64,000 bases of DNA from Cloacibacterium normanense (GCF_003860565.1 NZ_CP034157.1:2356001-2420000); one strand, 5' to 3'; shown: positions 1 through 9,036, numbered from the stretch's first letter. The notes: a model not told the origin generated them from the sequence alone. A program made the numbers and translations.

Positions 1-1
1 C

Positions 2-283
2 AAAGGAAATGATTATACGGAAATAGAAGATTTAGTAAAAAGAAAAGTAAAAGCGATTGTTTGTCTTGGATTGGATAATTCTAAAATTATAGAATTTTTC
101 AAAGACAAAAAAGACATTATCGTAGATACTTCTAGCATGGAAGAAGCGGTGAAAACTGCAAAATCTTTAGCAGAAAAAGGCGACACAGTTTTACTTTCTC
201 CTTGTTGTGCAAGTTTTGATTTATTCAATAACTATGAACATAGAGGACAATTATTTAAAGAAGAAGTTTTAAAAAATAATTAA
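2..283 (+). CDS. murD: UDP-N-acetylmuramoylalanine-D-glutamate ligase, C-terminal part
   Basis: Cytoplasmic Mur ligase that adds D-glutamate to UDP-MurNAc-L-Ala. Only the last 93 residues lie in the window; the first complete codon is at base 2 and the gene continues upstream. The C-terminal substrate domain is recognisable from KGNDYTEIEDLV, VCLGLDN and the family signature LLSPCCASFDLF, followed by YEHRGQLFKEEV. The usual signature reads SPACAS, so here one Ala is Cys. It is followed by ftsW on the same strand, the normal order in dcw clusters. Identity is firm for a fragment; nothing can be said about its start or ATP site. Confidence 0.93.
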   Translation, partial: KGNDYTEIEDLVKRKVKAIVCLGLDNSKIIEFFKDKKDIIVDTSSMEEAVKTAKSLAEKGDTVLLSPCCASFDLFNNYEHRGQLFKEEVLKNN

Positions 284-289
284 AAAAGA

Positions 290-333
290 GCCACGAAGTG
301 GCGATAAGAAATAAAATAGGATTTCAATCCTAT
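290..333 (+). other. two small hairpins between murD and ftsW
   Basis: GCCAC-gaa-GTGGC (290-302) and ATAGGA-tttcaa-TCCTAT (316-333) are perfect small hairpins in the 60-base gap. Neither is followed by a T run, so they are not obvious terminators. They could affect mRNA processing or ftsW translation, since the second ends about 10 bases before the ftsW ATG. Confidence 0.4.
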
Positions 334-343
334 GAAATAAAGA

Positions 344-1573
344 ATGGAACAACAAGAAAACAAATTTGAACTTTTAAAAGGCGACAAAGTGCTTTGGATG
401 GTGATTATTTTAATCTCCTTCTTTTCCGTGTTCCCTGTATATTCTGCAAGTTCTAACTTAGAATACATTGTGCAGAATGGTACAACTACGGGACACGTTA
501 TCAAGCATATGTTTTTTGTTTTCTTAGGTTTAGCCATTATGAGAGCTGTAGGAACAGTAAAATACGAACACATCGGAAAACTGAGCAGTATCCTTCTCGG
601 AATTATGGTGATTTTACTTTTTGTAACCATGTTTACGGGACAAAAAATCGACGGAGCGTCTGCTTCTCGTTGGTTAAAAATCCCTGGAACCCCTATTTCT
701 TTTCAGCCTTCAAGTTTTGCATACCTCATGTTAATTATCTATTTGTGCAGATATTTAACTAAAAAAATTAAAAGAGAAAGACTTCCGATAGAAAACATAT
801 TTTACATTTTCGGACCAGTTTTATTGGTTTTCATTTTGGTTGCAAAAGACAATGGTTCTACTGCTTTGATGATTCTAATAGTTTCATTAGCAGTAATGTT
901 GGTTGGTCAACTTTCCTCCAAATACATCCTTGGATTTTTAGGAATTTCAGGACTTTTTGTGGGAATTTTCTTGTTTTTGGCTTTAAAAACAGATTTAATT
1001 GGCAGCAATCGTGTTCATACTTGGGTAAGTAGAATAGAAACTTTTGCCAATTCTAAGAAAAATGCCAATGTAGAAGACGAAACTGTAAAAGCAAAAAATT
1101 ACCAAGTCAACCAAGCAAAAGCAGCCATAGTTCATGGCGGAATTACAGGAATGGGACCAGGAAAATCTGCATTGAAACAGATGCTTCCACAGTCTGCTTC
1201 GGATTTTATTTTCGCCATTATTGTAGAAGAATATGGTTTTTTTGGAGCATTCGCACTCATCACTTTATACATGATTATGATGATTAGAATCGTGATGATT
1301 GCCAGTAAAATGCGGGCATTTTTCGGGAGTTTATTGGTGCTGAGTTTAGGAATTATGATTTTCGTGCAACTCGCAGTAAATATTGCTGTAGCGGTAAATC
1401 TTATTCCAGTAACAGGACAACCGTTGCCTTTAATAAGTTACGGTGGAACATCAATGCTCGTAACTTATCTTCAATTAGGAATTATTCTGAATGTAAGTTC
1501 AAGAATTCTCACCTTCGAAGAAGAAGGAATGGGCAAAAAACAGAATGTAGAAGAAATTAATGATATAGCGTAG
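344..1573 (+). CDS. ftsW: SEDS-family septal peptidoglycan polymerase FtsW
   Basis: Polytopic inner-membrane protein of 409 residues that polymerises lipid II at the septum with a class B PBP. About ten hydrophobic segments are visible after a short cytoplasmic N-terminus. The SEDS signatures are present: GASASRWLKIPGTPISFQPS early on, and near the C-terminus PVTGQPLPLISYGGTSML. Its position between murD and murG identifies it as FtsW; the second SEDS gene (21749-22978) lies next to PBP2 and mreBCD and is RodA. The ATG at 344 gives a normal-length protein. The C-terminal tail after the last membrane segment is short and charged. Confidence 0.95.
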   Translation: MEQQENKFELLKGDKVLWMVIILISFFSVFPVYSASSNLEYIVQNGTTTGHVIKHMFFVFLGLAIMRAVGTVKYEHIGKLSSILLGIMVILLFVTMFTGQKIDGASASRWLKIPGTPISFQPSSFAYLMLIIYLCRYLTKKIKRERLPIENIFYIFGPVLLVFILVAKDNGSTALMILIVSLAVMLVGQLSSKYILGFLGISGLFVGIFLFLALKTDLIGSNRVHTWVSRIETFANSKKNANVEDETVKAKNYQVNQAKAAIVHGGITGMGPGKSALKQMLPQSASDFIFAIIVEEYGFFGAFALITLYMIMMIRIVMIASKMRAFFGSLLVLSLGIMIFVQLAVNIAVAVNLIPVTGQPLPLISYGGTSMLVTYLQLGIILNVSSRILTFEEEGMGKKQNVEEINDIA

Positions 1574-1593
1574 TGACAAGTCGAGACTTGTCA
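1574..1593 (+). other. hairpin between ftsW and murG
   Basis: TGACAAGT-cgag-ACTTGTCA is a perfect 8-bp stem with a 4-base loop directly after the ftsW stop codon. It is followed by A residues, not T, so it is not a classical terminator on this strand. It may stabilise or separate the cistrons. Confidence 0.4.
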
Positions 1594-1609
1594 AAAAAAT
1601 GATAAAGAT

Positions 1610-2722
1610 ATGAGCAAAAAATTAAAAGTTTTAATGAGTGGTGGTGGAACAGGTGGTCACATCTTTCCTGCTGTTGCCATTGCGCAGGAAATACAAAAAC
1701 GTTTTCCTGATGCAGAATTTTTGTTCATGGGTGCCAATGGAAAAATGGAGATGGAAAAAGTTCCGCAAGCTGGCTTCAAAATTGAAGGATTAAACATTGC
1801 AGGCTTTGACAGAGGTAATCTTTTGGCTAATGTTAATTTGCCATTCAAAGTGATTTCTAGTTTGCTTAAAGCTAGAAAAATCATCAAAGAATTCCAACCA
1901 GATTTTGCGGTAGGAACAGGAGGTTTTGCAAGTGGACCAGCATTATTCATTGCTGCGAGAATGGGAATCCCTACTTTTATTCAAGAGCAGAATTCTCTTC
2001 CTGGGAAAACCAATATTTTCAATGCTAAAAAAGCAAAAACCGTTTTCACCTCTTATCCAAATATGGAAAAATTCTTCCACGGAACGAAAACGTTATTTTT
2101 AGGAAATCCTATCAGAAAAAACATTATTACTGATATCATTGACAGCGATTTAGCCAAAGAAAAATTAGGTTTAGAAAAAGGGAAATTAACGATACTTTCA
2201 GTAGGCGGTTCTTTAGGTTCTAGAACTTTGAACAACGGCTGGAAAGAAAACATTAATCAAGTTTTAGAAAAAAATTACCAACTCATTTGGCAAACTGGTA
2301 AACTAGATTATAAAAATATTTTAGAAGAAACGAAAGACATTCACAGCAGAAACATTCAAATTGTAGAATTTATTAAAAACATGGAAATGGCTTATTCTGC
2401 GGCAGATGTAATTGTTTCTAGAGCTGGAGCGATTGCGATTTCTGAATTAGCCATTGCTAAAAAGCCAGTTTTGCTGGTTCCTTTTCCTTTTGCGGCAGAA
2501 GATCATCAAACCAAAAACGCTCAGACTTTGGTGGACAAAAACGCTGCTAAAATGGTGAAAGACACAGAGATGAAAGAGAAATTCTGGAACACGCTTTCAG
2601 AAATTTGCGAAAACGAAGGTTTGAGAAAAGAAATGGCTCAAAATTTAGATTTTTTTGCAAAACCAAAAGCGACAGAAGAAATTGTAGATGAGATTTTTAA
2701 GAATTTGAATATTAAAGAGTAA
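1610..2722 (+). CDS. murG: Lipid II synthase MurG (GlcNAc transferase)
   Basis: Peripheral membrane GT-B glycosyltransferase that moves GlcNAc from UDP-GlcNAc onto lipid I to make lipid II. The protein has 370 residues, the usual length. The N-terminal glycine-rich lipid I loop SGGGTGGHIFPA is intact. QEQNSLPGKTN and GNPIRKN follow, and the UDP-GlcNAc site is seen in SRAGAIAISELA and PFPFAAEDHQTKNA. The gene follows ftsW by 36 bases and precedes murC after an 80-base inverted repeat. Identification is firm. Confidence 0.97.
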   Translation: MSKKLKVLMSGGGTGGHIFPAVAIAQEIQKRFPDAEFLFMGANGKMEMEKVPQAGFKIEGLNIAGFDRGNLLANVNLPFKVISSLLKARKIIKEFQPDFAVGTGGFASGPALFIAARMGIPTFIQEQNSLPGKTNIFNAKKAKTVFTSYPNMEKFFHGTKTLFLGNPIRKNIITDIIDSDLAKEKLGLEKGKLTILSVGGSLGSRTLNNGWKENINQVLEKNYQLIWQTGKLDYKNILEETKDIHSRNIQIVEFIKNMEMAYSAADVIVSRAGAIAISELAIAKKPVLLVPFPFAAEDHQTKNAQTLVDKNAAKMVKDTEMKEKFWNTLSEICENEGLRKEMAQNLDFFAKPKATEEIVDEIFKNLNIKE

Positions 2723-2727
2723 ACGTC

Positions 2728-2807
2728 TGTCATTCTGAGCGAAACAAAGTGTAGTGAAGAATCTATTTAAAGATTTTTCATTCCGTTTCACTCCATTCAA
2801 AATGACA
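2728..2807. repeat. 80-base imperfect inverted-repeat element between murG and murC
   Basis: The element begins TGTCATTCTGAGCG and ends with the near-complement ...CATTCAAAATGACA. The arms pair imperfectly over roughly 35 bases, including GAATCT against AGATTTTTC around a short AT loop. It almost fills the murG-murC gap. Its TGTCA/TGACA ends and near-palindromic form suggest a small non-autonomous mobile or palindromic repeat. From memory, similar TGTCATTCTGAGCG repeats occur between genes in many Bacteroidota; this was not checked. Confidence 0.65.
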
Positions 2808-2827
2808 AAACGTAAAACATAAAAGAA

Positions 2828-4180
2828 ATGAAAAACTATCAAAACTTTTACTTCGTAGGAATCGGTGGAATCGGGATGTCTGCTTTGGCAAGATATTTCC
2901 ATGCTGCTGGGAAAAATGTTTTGGGTTATGATAAAACCGAAACCAAACTCACTACAGAACTTCAAAAGGAAGGAATTTCTATCACTTTTGAAGATGTGGT
3001 AGATGAGAAAATTTCGTCTTTGAAGAAAGAAGAAACATTAGTGATTTATACACCTGCGATTAAAGTTTTGGGAATTTTAGATTATTTTAATGAAAATGGT
3101 TTTGAAGTTTTAAAACGTGCAAAAGTTCTCGGTATGATTACCGAAGATACCAATTGTATCGCAGTAGCAGGAACGCATGGCAAAACTACTACTTCAAGTT
3201 TGGTAGCACATCTTTGCAAAGTGGCGAATCTTCCATTTTCAGGATTTTTAGGTGGAATTGCAGAAAATTACAAGTCAAATTTCATCTTTAACGGGACAGA
3301 AATGTCTGTTTTAGAAGCTGATGAATATGACAGAAGTTTCCTCAATCTTTCACCAGATTGGGCAATTATTACTTCTATTGATGCAGACCATCTTGATATT
3401 TATGGAGATACTGAAACCATAGAACAAGGATTTAGAGATTTTGCAGATTTAGTGCCAGAAAACGACCAACTTTTTGTGAGAAAAGGCGTAAATATTGGCA
3501 GACCTTGTAAAACGTATGCAGTAAATGAAGAAGCTGATTATTATTCTGATAATCTGCACATTGTAGACGGTTGGATGATGTTTGATTTTCATGCGGGCGA
3601 ACAAACCGTAGAATTTGCATGGCAAATTCCGGGAACGCATAATGTAGAAAATGCAACGGCTGCGATTGCAGTTTTGCACAATTTGGGAGCAGATTTTTCG
3701 GCAATTCAAGAAGGAATTTCTAGTTTCAAAGGAATTAAAAGACGTTATACCAAACATACTTTTGAAAATGGTAAGATTTATGTAGATGATTATGCGCACC
3801 ACCCAACAGAACTGAATGCGGTAATTGGTTCCATCAGAACTTTTAACCCAAATAAAAAACTGTTGGTAGCGTTTCAGCCACATTTATTCAGCAGAACCAG
3901 AGATTTTGCAGATGGTTTTGCAGAAAGTTTAGCGGCAGCAGATGAATTGTTATTATTAGACATTTATCCAGCAAGAGAATTACAAAAAGATTTTGAAGGG
4001 GTAACTTCTGATTGGTTGCTAGAAAAAGTACAGTTAGAGAAAAAAGAAGTGTGCAGTTTAAGCGAAGCCTTTGACAAAATCAAAGAAAAAGATTTTGACA
4101 TTTTGCTTACAGTAGGCGCAGGAAATATAGACACTTTGTATGATCCAATTATGAATTGGATTGGTACATTGAAAAATTAA
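2828..4180 (+). CDS. murC: UDP-N-acetylmuramate-L-alanine ligase
   Basis: Cytoplasmic ATP-dependent ligase that adds L-alanine to UDP-MurNAc, the first amino acid of the stem peptide. It has 450 residues. The N-terminal nucleotide-sugar domain starts with YFVGIGGIGMSALA. The ATP P-loop is AGTHGKTTTSS near residue 115. The central domain carries EADEYDRSF and DADHLD, and the C-terminal domain contains DDYAHHPTE followed by FQPHLFSRTRDF. All are typical of MurC rather than MurD, E or F. It sits directly before ftsQ, as in other Bacteroidota dcw clusters. Confidence 0.97.
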   Translation: MKNYQNFYFVGIGGIGMSALARYFHAAGKNVLGYDKTETKLTTELQKEGISITFEDVVDEKISSLKKEETLVIYTPAIKVLGILDYFNENGFEVLKRAKVLGMITEDTNCIAVAGTHGKTTTSSLVAHLCKVANLPFSGFLGGIAENYKSNFIFNGTEMSVLEADEYDRSFLNLSPDWAIITSIDADHLDIYGDTETIEQGFRDFADLVPENDQLFVRKGVNIGRPCKTYAVNEEADYYSDNLHIVDGWMMFDFHAGEQTVEFAWQIPGTHNVENATAAIAVLHNLGADFSAIQEGISSFKGIKRRYTKHTFENGKIYVDDYAHHPTELNAVIGSIRTFNPNKKLLVAFQPHLFSRTRDFADGFAESLAAADELLLLDIYPARELQKDFEGVTSDWLLEKVQLEKKEVCSLSEAFDKIKEKDFDILLTVGAGNIDTLYDPIMNWIGTLKN

Positions 4181-4206
4181 AATTAGAAAAACTCGGACGT
4201 AAGTTT

Positions 4207-5028
4207 ATGAAAAACAAGTGGAGAATTCTCAAAATTTTTGTCACAGTAGTCATCTTCGGATTTCTATTGAGCTTCTCTTTGAAGAGATTCAATGACCGAA
4301 AAATTGATGAGCAATCTATCATCGTAAAATTAAATGATAGCTCCTCTCCTGTTTATTTTGTAGACGAAAAAGACATTAGAACCATTGTAGAAAGGTATAA
4401 TTCTACAAAAAAAGTGGGCGATGTAGATATCCCGAGTTTAGAAAAAAAATTAAACGAATTGCCTGCTGTAGATAGCGCAAACGTTTATTTGAATTTAAAT
4501 GGAAAACTGAATGTTGACATCAAACAAAGAGTTCCCGTTTTTAGATTAAATAATGGAGGAAAAGGATTTTATGTAGACAAAAAAGGAATAGAATTCCCAA
4601 TTTCTAAAACATACTCTCATCCTTGCATGCTGGTTTCTGGCGACGTGAAGAAGAAAGAGTATAAAAAACTCATTGAGTTAATAGAAAAAATAAACAAAGA
4701 CAGTTTCTGCAAAAATTTCTTTGTAGGCATTACAAAAGAAAACGGAAACTTCAATCTTGCAACCAGCGACGGAAACTATAAAGTAGAAATCGGTGATTTA
4801 GATAGAATAGATTTTAAAGTAAAAGGTTTTAAAACATTTGTAGAAAAATATTTGGTTTATCAAGCTCCAGAAAAATATTCTAAAATTTCTGTGAAATATG
4901 ATAACCAAATCGTAACCACGCTTAATTCTGGCTATAAACCCGAAGAAGATAGTTTACAAACAAATGAACAAACCCTAATAAACACCGTAACAGGAACACA
5001 AAAAACCGAAGAAAAAACAATTAATTAA
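4207..5028 (+). CDS. ftsQ: Cell division protein FtsQ
   Basis: Bitopic divisome protein, about 273 residues. A short basic N-terminus (MKNKWRILK) is followed by one membrane segment (IFVTVVIFGFLLSF). A periplasmic POTRA-like and beta domain follows, with VYFVDEKDIRTIV, LPAVDSANVYLNLNGKLNVDI and the conserved block RVPVFRLN-GFYVDKKGIEFPIS. An earlier in-frame ATG at 4156 lies inside murC and would add 17 residues before the basic stretch. The ATG at 4207, 26 bases after the murC stop, is preferred. The Thr/Lys-rich tail after residue ~250 is probably disordered. FtsQ sequences are poorly conserved, so the call rests on architecture plus position between murC and ftsA. Confidence 0.9.
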   Translation: MKNKWRILKIFVTVVIFGFLLSFSLKRFNDRKIDEQSIIVKLNDSSSPVYFVDEKDIRTIVERYNSTKKVGDVDIPSLEKKLNELPAVDSANVYLNLNGKLNVDIKQRVPVFRLNNGGKGFYVDKKGIEFPISKTYSHPCMLVSGDVKKKEYKKLIELIEKINKDSFCKNFFVGITKENGNFNLATSDGNYKVEIGDLDRIDFKVKGFKTFVEKYLVYQAPEKYSKISVKYDNQIVTTLNSGYKPEEDSLQTNEQTLINTVTGTQKTEEKTIN

Positions 5029-5047
5029 AAAAAGAGAACAGCAATAT

Positions 5048-6403
5048 ATGGAAACACATGATTATTCAGTAGGTTTAGACATTGGTACCACGAAAATTGT
5101 TGCCATTGTAGGCAGAAAAAATGCCCACGGAAAAATTGAAGTTTTAGGCGTAGGTAAAGCCAAAAGTTTGGGCGTTCACAAAGGAATTGTGAACAATATT
5201 TCTCAAACGATAAGCTCTATCAAAGCTGCTATTTCAGAAGCAGAAAAATCTTCAGGAGTTCCTATTCATAGAGTAACCGTAGGTATCGCAGGCAAACACA
5301 TTCGTAGTCTGCAACACTCAGATTACATCATGAGAGAAAACCCAGATAAATATATCACAGATGAAGATATAGAAATCTTAAAAGACCAAGTAAAAAAACT
5401 GGTCATGCTTCCTGGTGAAGAAATCATACACGTGCTTCCACAAGAGTACAAAGTAGATTCTGAAGGCGAAATCCAAGAACCAATCGGTATGCACGGAAAA
5501 CGTCTAGAAGCAAATTTCCACGTAGTTGTTGGTCAAATGGGAAGCATCAGAAATATCGCGCGTTGCGTTCGCGAAGCTGGTTTAGAAATGGAAGCGCTTA
5601 CTCTAGAACCTCTTGCCTCTTCAGAAGCTGTTCTTACTACTGAAGAAAAAGAAGCGGGAGTTGCCATCGTAGACATCGGTGGTGGTACTACAGATATTGC
5701 TATTTTTAAAGATAACATCATTCGTCATACTTGCGTCATTCCTTATGGTGGCGGAATTATCACAGATGATATTAAAGAAGGCTGTTCAATCATAGAAAAA
5801 CATGCAGAGCAACTGAAAGTAAAATTCGGGTCTGCCGTTCCAGATTTAGAAAAAGACTCTACGTTTGTTACCATTCCAGGTTTACACGGAAGACCAGACA
5901 AAGAAATTTCTCTAAAATCTTTGGCAAGTATTATCAATGCAAGAGTAGAAGAAATTCTCGAAATGGTAAATACAGAATTAAAAGCCTATGGAGCTTATGA
6001 ACAAAAACGTAAACTCATCGCGGGAATTGTTTTAACCGGTGGCGGTTCTAATCTTAAAAACCTTCGTCAGTTAGCCAATTATGTAACAGGATTTGATGCG
6101 AGAATTGGTTTTGCCAATGAATATATTGCCAATGACAAAAACCAATATCTAAAATCTCCAGAATTTGCTACTTCAATTGGTTTATTGATGGAAAGTTTAA
6201 AAATTCATGATAAAAAACCTGTAGAAAAACCTGTAGAAGAGCCAAAAGTAATAGAAGTTCCTCAAGCAGAAAATACAGTAGAAGAAGTAAAAACTGAGGA
6301 GCAAGAAATTACACAACACATCGAGGAAGTGAAGAAGAACAAACCTACTTTTGGACAATCCATCCTTGAAAAAGTAAAAAAATTCTTCGAAGAAGTAGAA
6401 TAA
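5048..6403 (+). CDS. ftsA: Cell division protein FtsA
   Basis: Actin-like ATPase that tethers FtsZ to the membrane; 451 residues. The phosphate-1 motif is VGLDIGTTKIVAIVG and phosphate-2 is VDIGGGTTDIAIF. The SHS2-containing 1C domain lies between them. The adenosine motif is GIVLTGGGSNLKNL. After the actin core, about 60 Glu/Lys-rich residues lead to a C-terminal amphipathic helix (FGQSILEKVKKFFEEVE) that fits a membrane-targeting sequence. The gene starts 19 bases after ftsQ and precedes ftsZ by 52 bases. Confidence 0.97.
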   Translation: METHDYSVGLDIGTTKIVAIVGRKNAHGKIEVLGVGKAKSLGVHKGIVNNISQTISSIKAAISEAEKSSGVPIHRVTVGIAGKHIRSLQHSDYIMRENPDKYITDEDIEILKDQVKKLVMLPGEEIIHVLPQEYKVDSEGEIQEPIGMHGKRLEANFHVVVGQMGSIRNIARCVREAGLEMEALTLEPLASSEAVLTTEEKEAGVAIVDIGGGTTDIAIFKDNIIRHTCVIPYGGGIITDDIKEGCSIIEKHAEQLKVKFGSAVPDLEKDSTFVTIPGLHGRPDKEISLKSLASIINARVEEILEMVNTELKAYGAYEQKRKLIAGIVLTGGGSNLKNLRQLANYVTGFDARIGFANEYIANDKNQYLKSPEFATSIGLLMESLKIHDKKPVEKPVEEPKVIEVPQAENTVEEVKTEEQEITQHIEEVKKNKPTFGQSILEKVKKFFEEVE

Positions 6404-6455
6404 TTAAAACGAATAACACTAAAATAAGTAAGTAACTTTTATACATCGAAAATAT

Positions 6456-8375
6456 ATGGAAAATACATTAAATACAGGGTTTTCATTCGATTTACCAAAA
6501 GGAAATTCATCTATCATAAAAGTAATTGGTGTAGGTGGTGGAGGTAACAATGCGTTGAAACACATGTACGAGAAAGGAATTCATGGAGTAGATTTTATCA
6601 TTTGTAACACCGATGCACAAACACTAGATAATAACCCAATTTCTACAAAAGTTCAGTTAGGAGCTGCCATTACAGAAGGTTTAGGAGCTGGAGCAGATCC
6701 AGAAGTTGGAGAAAAATCTGCCTTAGAAAGTATTGATGAAATCAAAGCTGTTCTAGGTCATAATACCAAAATGGTTTTCATAACCGCAGGAATGGGTGGC
6801 GGAACTGGTACTGGTGCTGCTCCTGTTATTGCAAAAATTGCCAAAGAAATGGGAATTTTAACCATTGGTATTGTTACCGTTCCTTTTAGTTTTGAAGGAA
6901 AAAGAAGACTAGAACAAGCCGAAAATGGTTTAGAAAAACTTCGCAATAATGTAGATTCCTTAATTGTTATTAATAACGATAAACTTCGTCAACAGTTCGG
7001 TAACCTTGGCTTCAAATCTGGTTTTGCTAAGGCAGATGAAGTGTTAGCCAATGCTGCTAAAGGTATGGCAGAAGTGATTACTGGTTATTTCGATGTAAAT
7101 ATAGACTTCCGTGATGCGCGTTCAGTTTTACAAAATTCAGGAACTGCTCTCATGTCTACAGGAACCGCTTCTGGTGAAAACAAAGCAGAAGAAGCAGTGA
7201 AAAAAGCACTCGATTCTCCATTATTAAACGATAATAAAATCACAGGCGCTAAAAACGTTCTTCTCCTTATCAGAAGTGGAAACGAAGAAGCTACAATGGA
7301 CGAAATCGGCTTAATTAATGACCACATTCAGCGCGAAGCAGGAAACACTGCAGATATTATTTTCGGTGTAGGAACAGATGCAGAATTGGGAGATTCTATC
7401 AGCGTATTGGTTATTGCCACTGGTTTTGCAGCGGATGATCAAAAATATGCAGGTCCAACCGAAAAAATTAGATATTCATTAGAAGATACTCCTTCTTCTC
7501 CAAAAGTGAAGAGAGAATCTCCATTTGGCAGAACTTCTACTGAAAAATCTCAAGAAAATCCAATGCAAAATTCATCAAAAAGCATGTTTTTCTTAGATGA
7601 TTCTAATGAGAGCAACACTCCAGACTTCCCTAGCAATTCTGTGAATCAATTTGCAGAAACACAAGCGGCAGTAATGGAAGAAAGAATAGAAGAACTTAGA
7701 TTTTTTGAAGACGAAAGTTTAAGCATCGAAAGCAGTTATCAAACTTTTGAAGTAGAAGAACAAGAAAATAATGTTTTAGAATTATTTTCATTTGATGATG
7801 AAGACGTTTTAGAATCTCAATCTTTCACTTTTGAAACAGAAGAAAAGAAAACGACTATTATTGAAGAAACTCAGTTTAATGCTGCACAAGAAGTAGAAAA
7901 TGTGAAACTTTCTGTGGAAGAAACCAAAGAAGAAATTTCTTTCATTGTAGAGGAAAAAACGGTAGAAACGTATAAACCAAAAGCAGAAACGAAAACTTTA
8001 GTTGAAGAAAAACCTATTGAATTTACCTTCAAAATTGCAGAAGAAATAGAAGAAGTAAAAACCGTTTTTGAAAATCACACTGAAGAAAAAATCACTTTTA
8101 CAGAAACTAAAATTGAAGAGGAATTTAAATTTATTGAAAAAAATACTGCTACAGAAAAAGTTCAGGCAAGAAGAGATAAGTTGAAAGAGTTCAACTCTCG
8201 TTATCAGACGATAGAAAACGAAAATGAATTCGAAAACATTCCTGCTTTCAGAAGAAAAAACATCAATATAGGTCACGAAAATGCTTCTCAACAGCAAATT
8301 TCTAGTTTCCTTTCTGAAAACAACGGAAGAGTACAACTCAGAGAGAACAAGTTTTTAAACAAAGACGTAGATTAA
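6456..8375 (+). CDS. ftsZ: Cell division protein FtsZ with a long acidic C-terminal tail
   Basis: Tubulin-like GTPase forming the Z ring. The GTPase core occupies about residues 15-330: [15 protein letters not shown], the tubulin signature [15 protein letters not shown], and the T7-loop region with [17 protein letters not shown]. The protein has 639 residues, against about 380-400 in most bacteria. The extra ~300 residues are Glu/Lys/Thr-rich, low in complexity and probably disordered, with a short conserved-looking block near the end ([13 protein letters not shown] and [12 protein letters not shown]). Long FtsZ tails are common in Flavobacteriia (from memory). The end block is the likely site for FtsA or other tether contacts, by analogy with the FtsZ C-terminal peptide. 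Confidence 0.97.
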   Translation: MENTLNTGFSFDLPKGNSSIIKVIGVGGGGNNALKHMYEKGIHGVDFIICNTDAQTLDNNPISTKVQLGAAITEGLGAGADPEVGEKSALESIDEIKAVLGHNTKMVFITAGMGGGTGTGAAPVIAKIAKEMGILTIGIVTVPFSFEGKRRLEQAENGLEKLRNNVDSLIVINNDKLRQQFGNLGFKSGFAKADEVLANAAKGMAEVITGYFDVNIDFRDARSVLQNSGTALMSTGTASGENKAEEAVKKALDSPLLNDNKITGAKNVLLLIRSGNEEATMDEIGLINDHIQREAGNTADIIFGVGTDAELGDSISVLVIATGFAADDQKYAGPTEKIRYSLEDTPSSPKVKRESPFGRTSTEKSQENPMQNSSKSMFFLDDSNESNTPDFPSNSVNQFAETQAAVMEERIEELRFFEDESLSIESSYQTFEVEEQENNVLELFSFDDEDVLESQSFTFETEEKKTTIIEETQFNAAQEVENVKLSVEETKEEISFIVEEKTVETYKPKAETKTLVEEKPIEFTFKIAEEIEEVKTVFENHTEEKITFTETKIEEEFKFIEKNTATEKVQARRDKLKEFNSRYQTIENENEFENIPAFRRKNINIGHENASQQQISSFLSENNGRVQLRENKFLNKDVD

Positions 8376-8397
8376 AATTTTTAAAATTTAGAAAAAA

Positions 8398-8844
8398 ATG
8401 AGTTTAGAACTTACCATAAACGAAGCGATTAAAACCGCAATGAGAGAAAAAGACAAAGTTGCTCTTGACTCTCTAAGAGCCGTAAAATCTCAAATTCTCC
8501 TGCTCAAAACTGAAGCAAAAGGAGCTGATGTTTCTGCAGAACAAGAAATTGCCATTCTCCAAAGAATGATTAAGCAAAGAAAAGATTCTTACGAACAATT
8601 TGTTGCTCAAAATAGAAATGATTTGGCAGAGGTAGAATTGGCACAAATGAAAGTGATTGAACAATTTTTACCTGCTCAACTTTCTGCGGAAGAATTGGAA
8701 GCAGAAATTAAAAAAATTATTACCGAAGTAGGCGCAGAATCTCTAAAAGACTTAGGAAAAGTTATGGGAACTGCTTCTAAAACTTTGGCAGGAAAATCAG
8801 ATGGAAAATCTATCTCTGAAATGGTGAAAAAACTATTATCATAA
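8398..8844 (+). CDS. GatB/YqeY domain-containing protein
   Basis: A 148-residue helical protein of the YqeY family, related to the tail domain of GatB in the tRNA amidotransferase. Family features visible are the N-terminal helix with MREKDKVALDSLRAVKSQI, KQRKDSYEQF, the central VIEQFLPAQLSAEELEAEI and the C-terminal DLGKVMGTASKTLAGKSDGKSISEMVKKLL. It ends the ftsZ transcript, starting 22 bases after ftsZ and followed by a strong terminator. The molecular role of stand-alone YqeY proteins is not settled; tRNA binding is inferred from homology to GatB. Confidence 0.93.
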   Translation: MSLELTINEAIKTAMREKDKVALDSLRAVKSQILLLKTEAKGADVSAEQEIAILQRMIKQRKDSYEQFVAQNRNDLAEVELAQMKVIEQFLPAQLSAEELEAEIKKIITEVGAESLKDLGKVMGTASKTLAGKSDGKSISEMVKKLLS

Positions 8845-8870
8845 TTAAATTTTCATATTAACGATAAAGA

Positions 8871-8897
8871 GCCGATGAAAAATTCATCGGCTTTTTT
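8871..8897 (+). terminator. Rho-independent terminator after the ftsZ-yqeY unit
   Basis: GCCGATGAA-aaa-TTCATCGGC forms a perfect 9-bp stem and is followed directly by six T. It lies 27 bases after the yqeY stop codon. Confidence 0.92.
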
Positions 8898-8914
8898 CAT
8901 TAAAAAGGAGTCAT

Positions 8915-8945
8915 TTTGTCTTAATAGATTTTTGGCATATTTTTG
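8915..8945 (+). promoter_or_regulatory. Bacteroidota-type promoter for the bacilliredoxin gene (upstream candidate)
   Basis: TTTG at 8915-8918, then 19 bases, then TATTTTTG at 8938-8945. This matches the established Bacteroidota consensus TTTG-N19-TAnnTTTG at both elements. A start near 8951 would leave a leader of about 85 bases. A second -7 match lies at 8983-8990. Confidence 0.7.
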
Positions 8946-8982
8946 ATAATAGAATTAAATAGAATTTTCCAAATTTTAATTA

Positions 8983-8990
8983 TAAATTTG
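8983..8990 (+). promoter_or_regulatory. second -7 element upstream of the bacilliredoxin gene
   Basis: TAAATTTG fits TAnnTTTG and would start transcription about 40 bases before the ATG at 9037. No TTTG is found at the expected distance upstream, so it is weaker than the 8915-8945 candidate. Confidence 0.45.
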
Positions 8991-9036
8991 CACTACAAAA
9001 TCTTGAATTTTCTAATCATTAAATAAAATATATATT

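Noticed and set aside
3449-3883. 144-residue open frame antisense to murC
   Set aside because: Fully inside murC on the other strand with no sensible start context or domain.
4156-4206. N-terminal extension of FtsQ starting inside murC
   Set aside because: The extra 17 residues precede the basic N-terminus and overlap murC coding sequence; the ATG at 4207 gives a normal bitopic topology.
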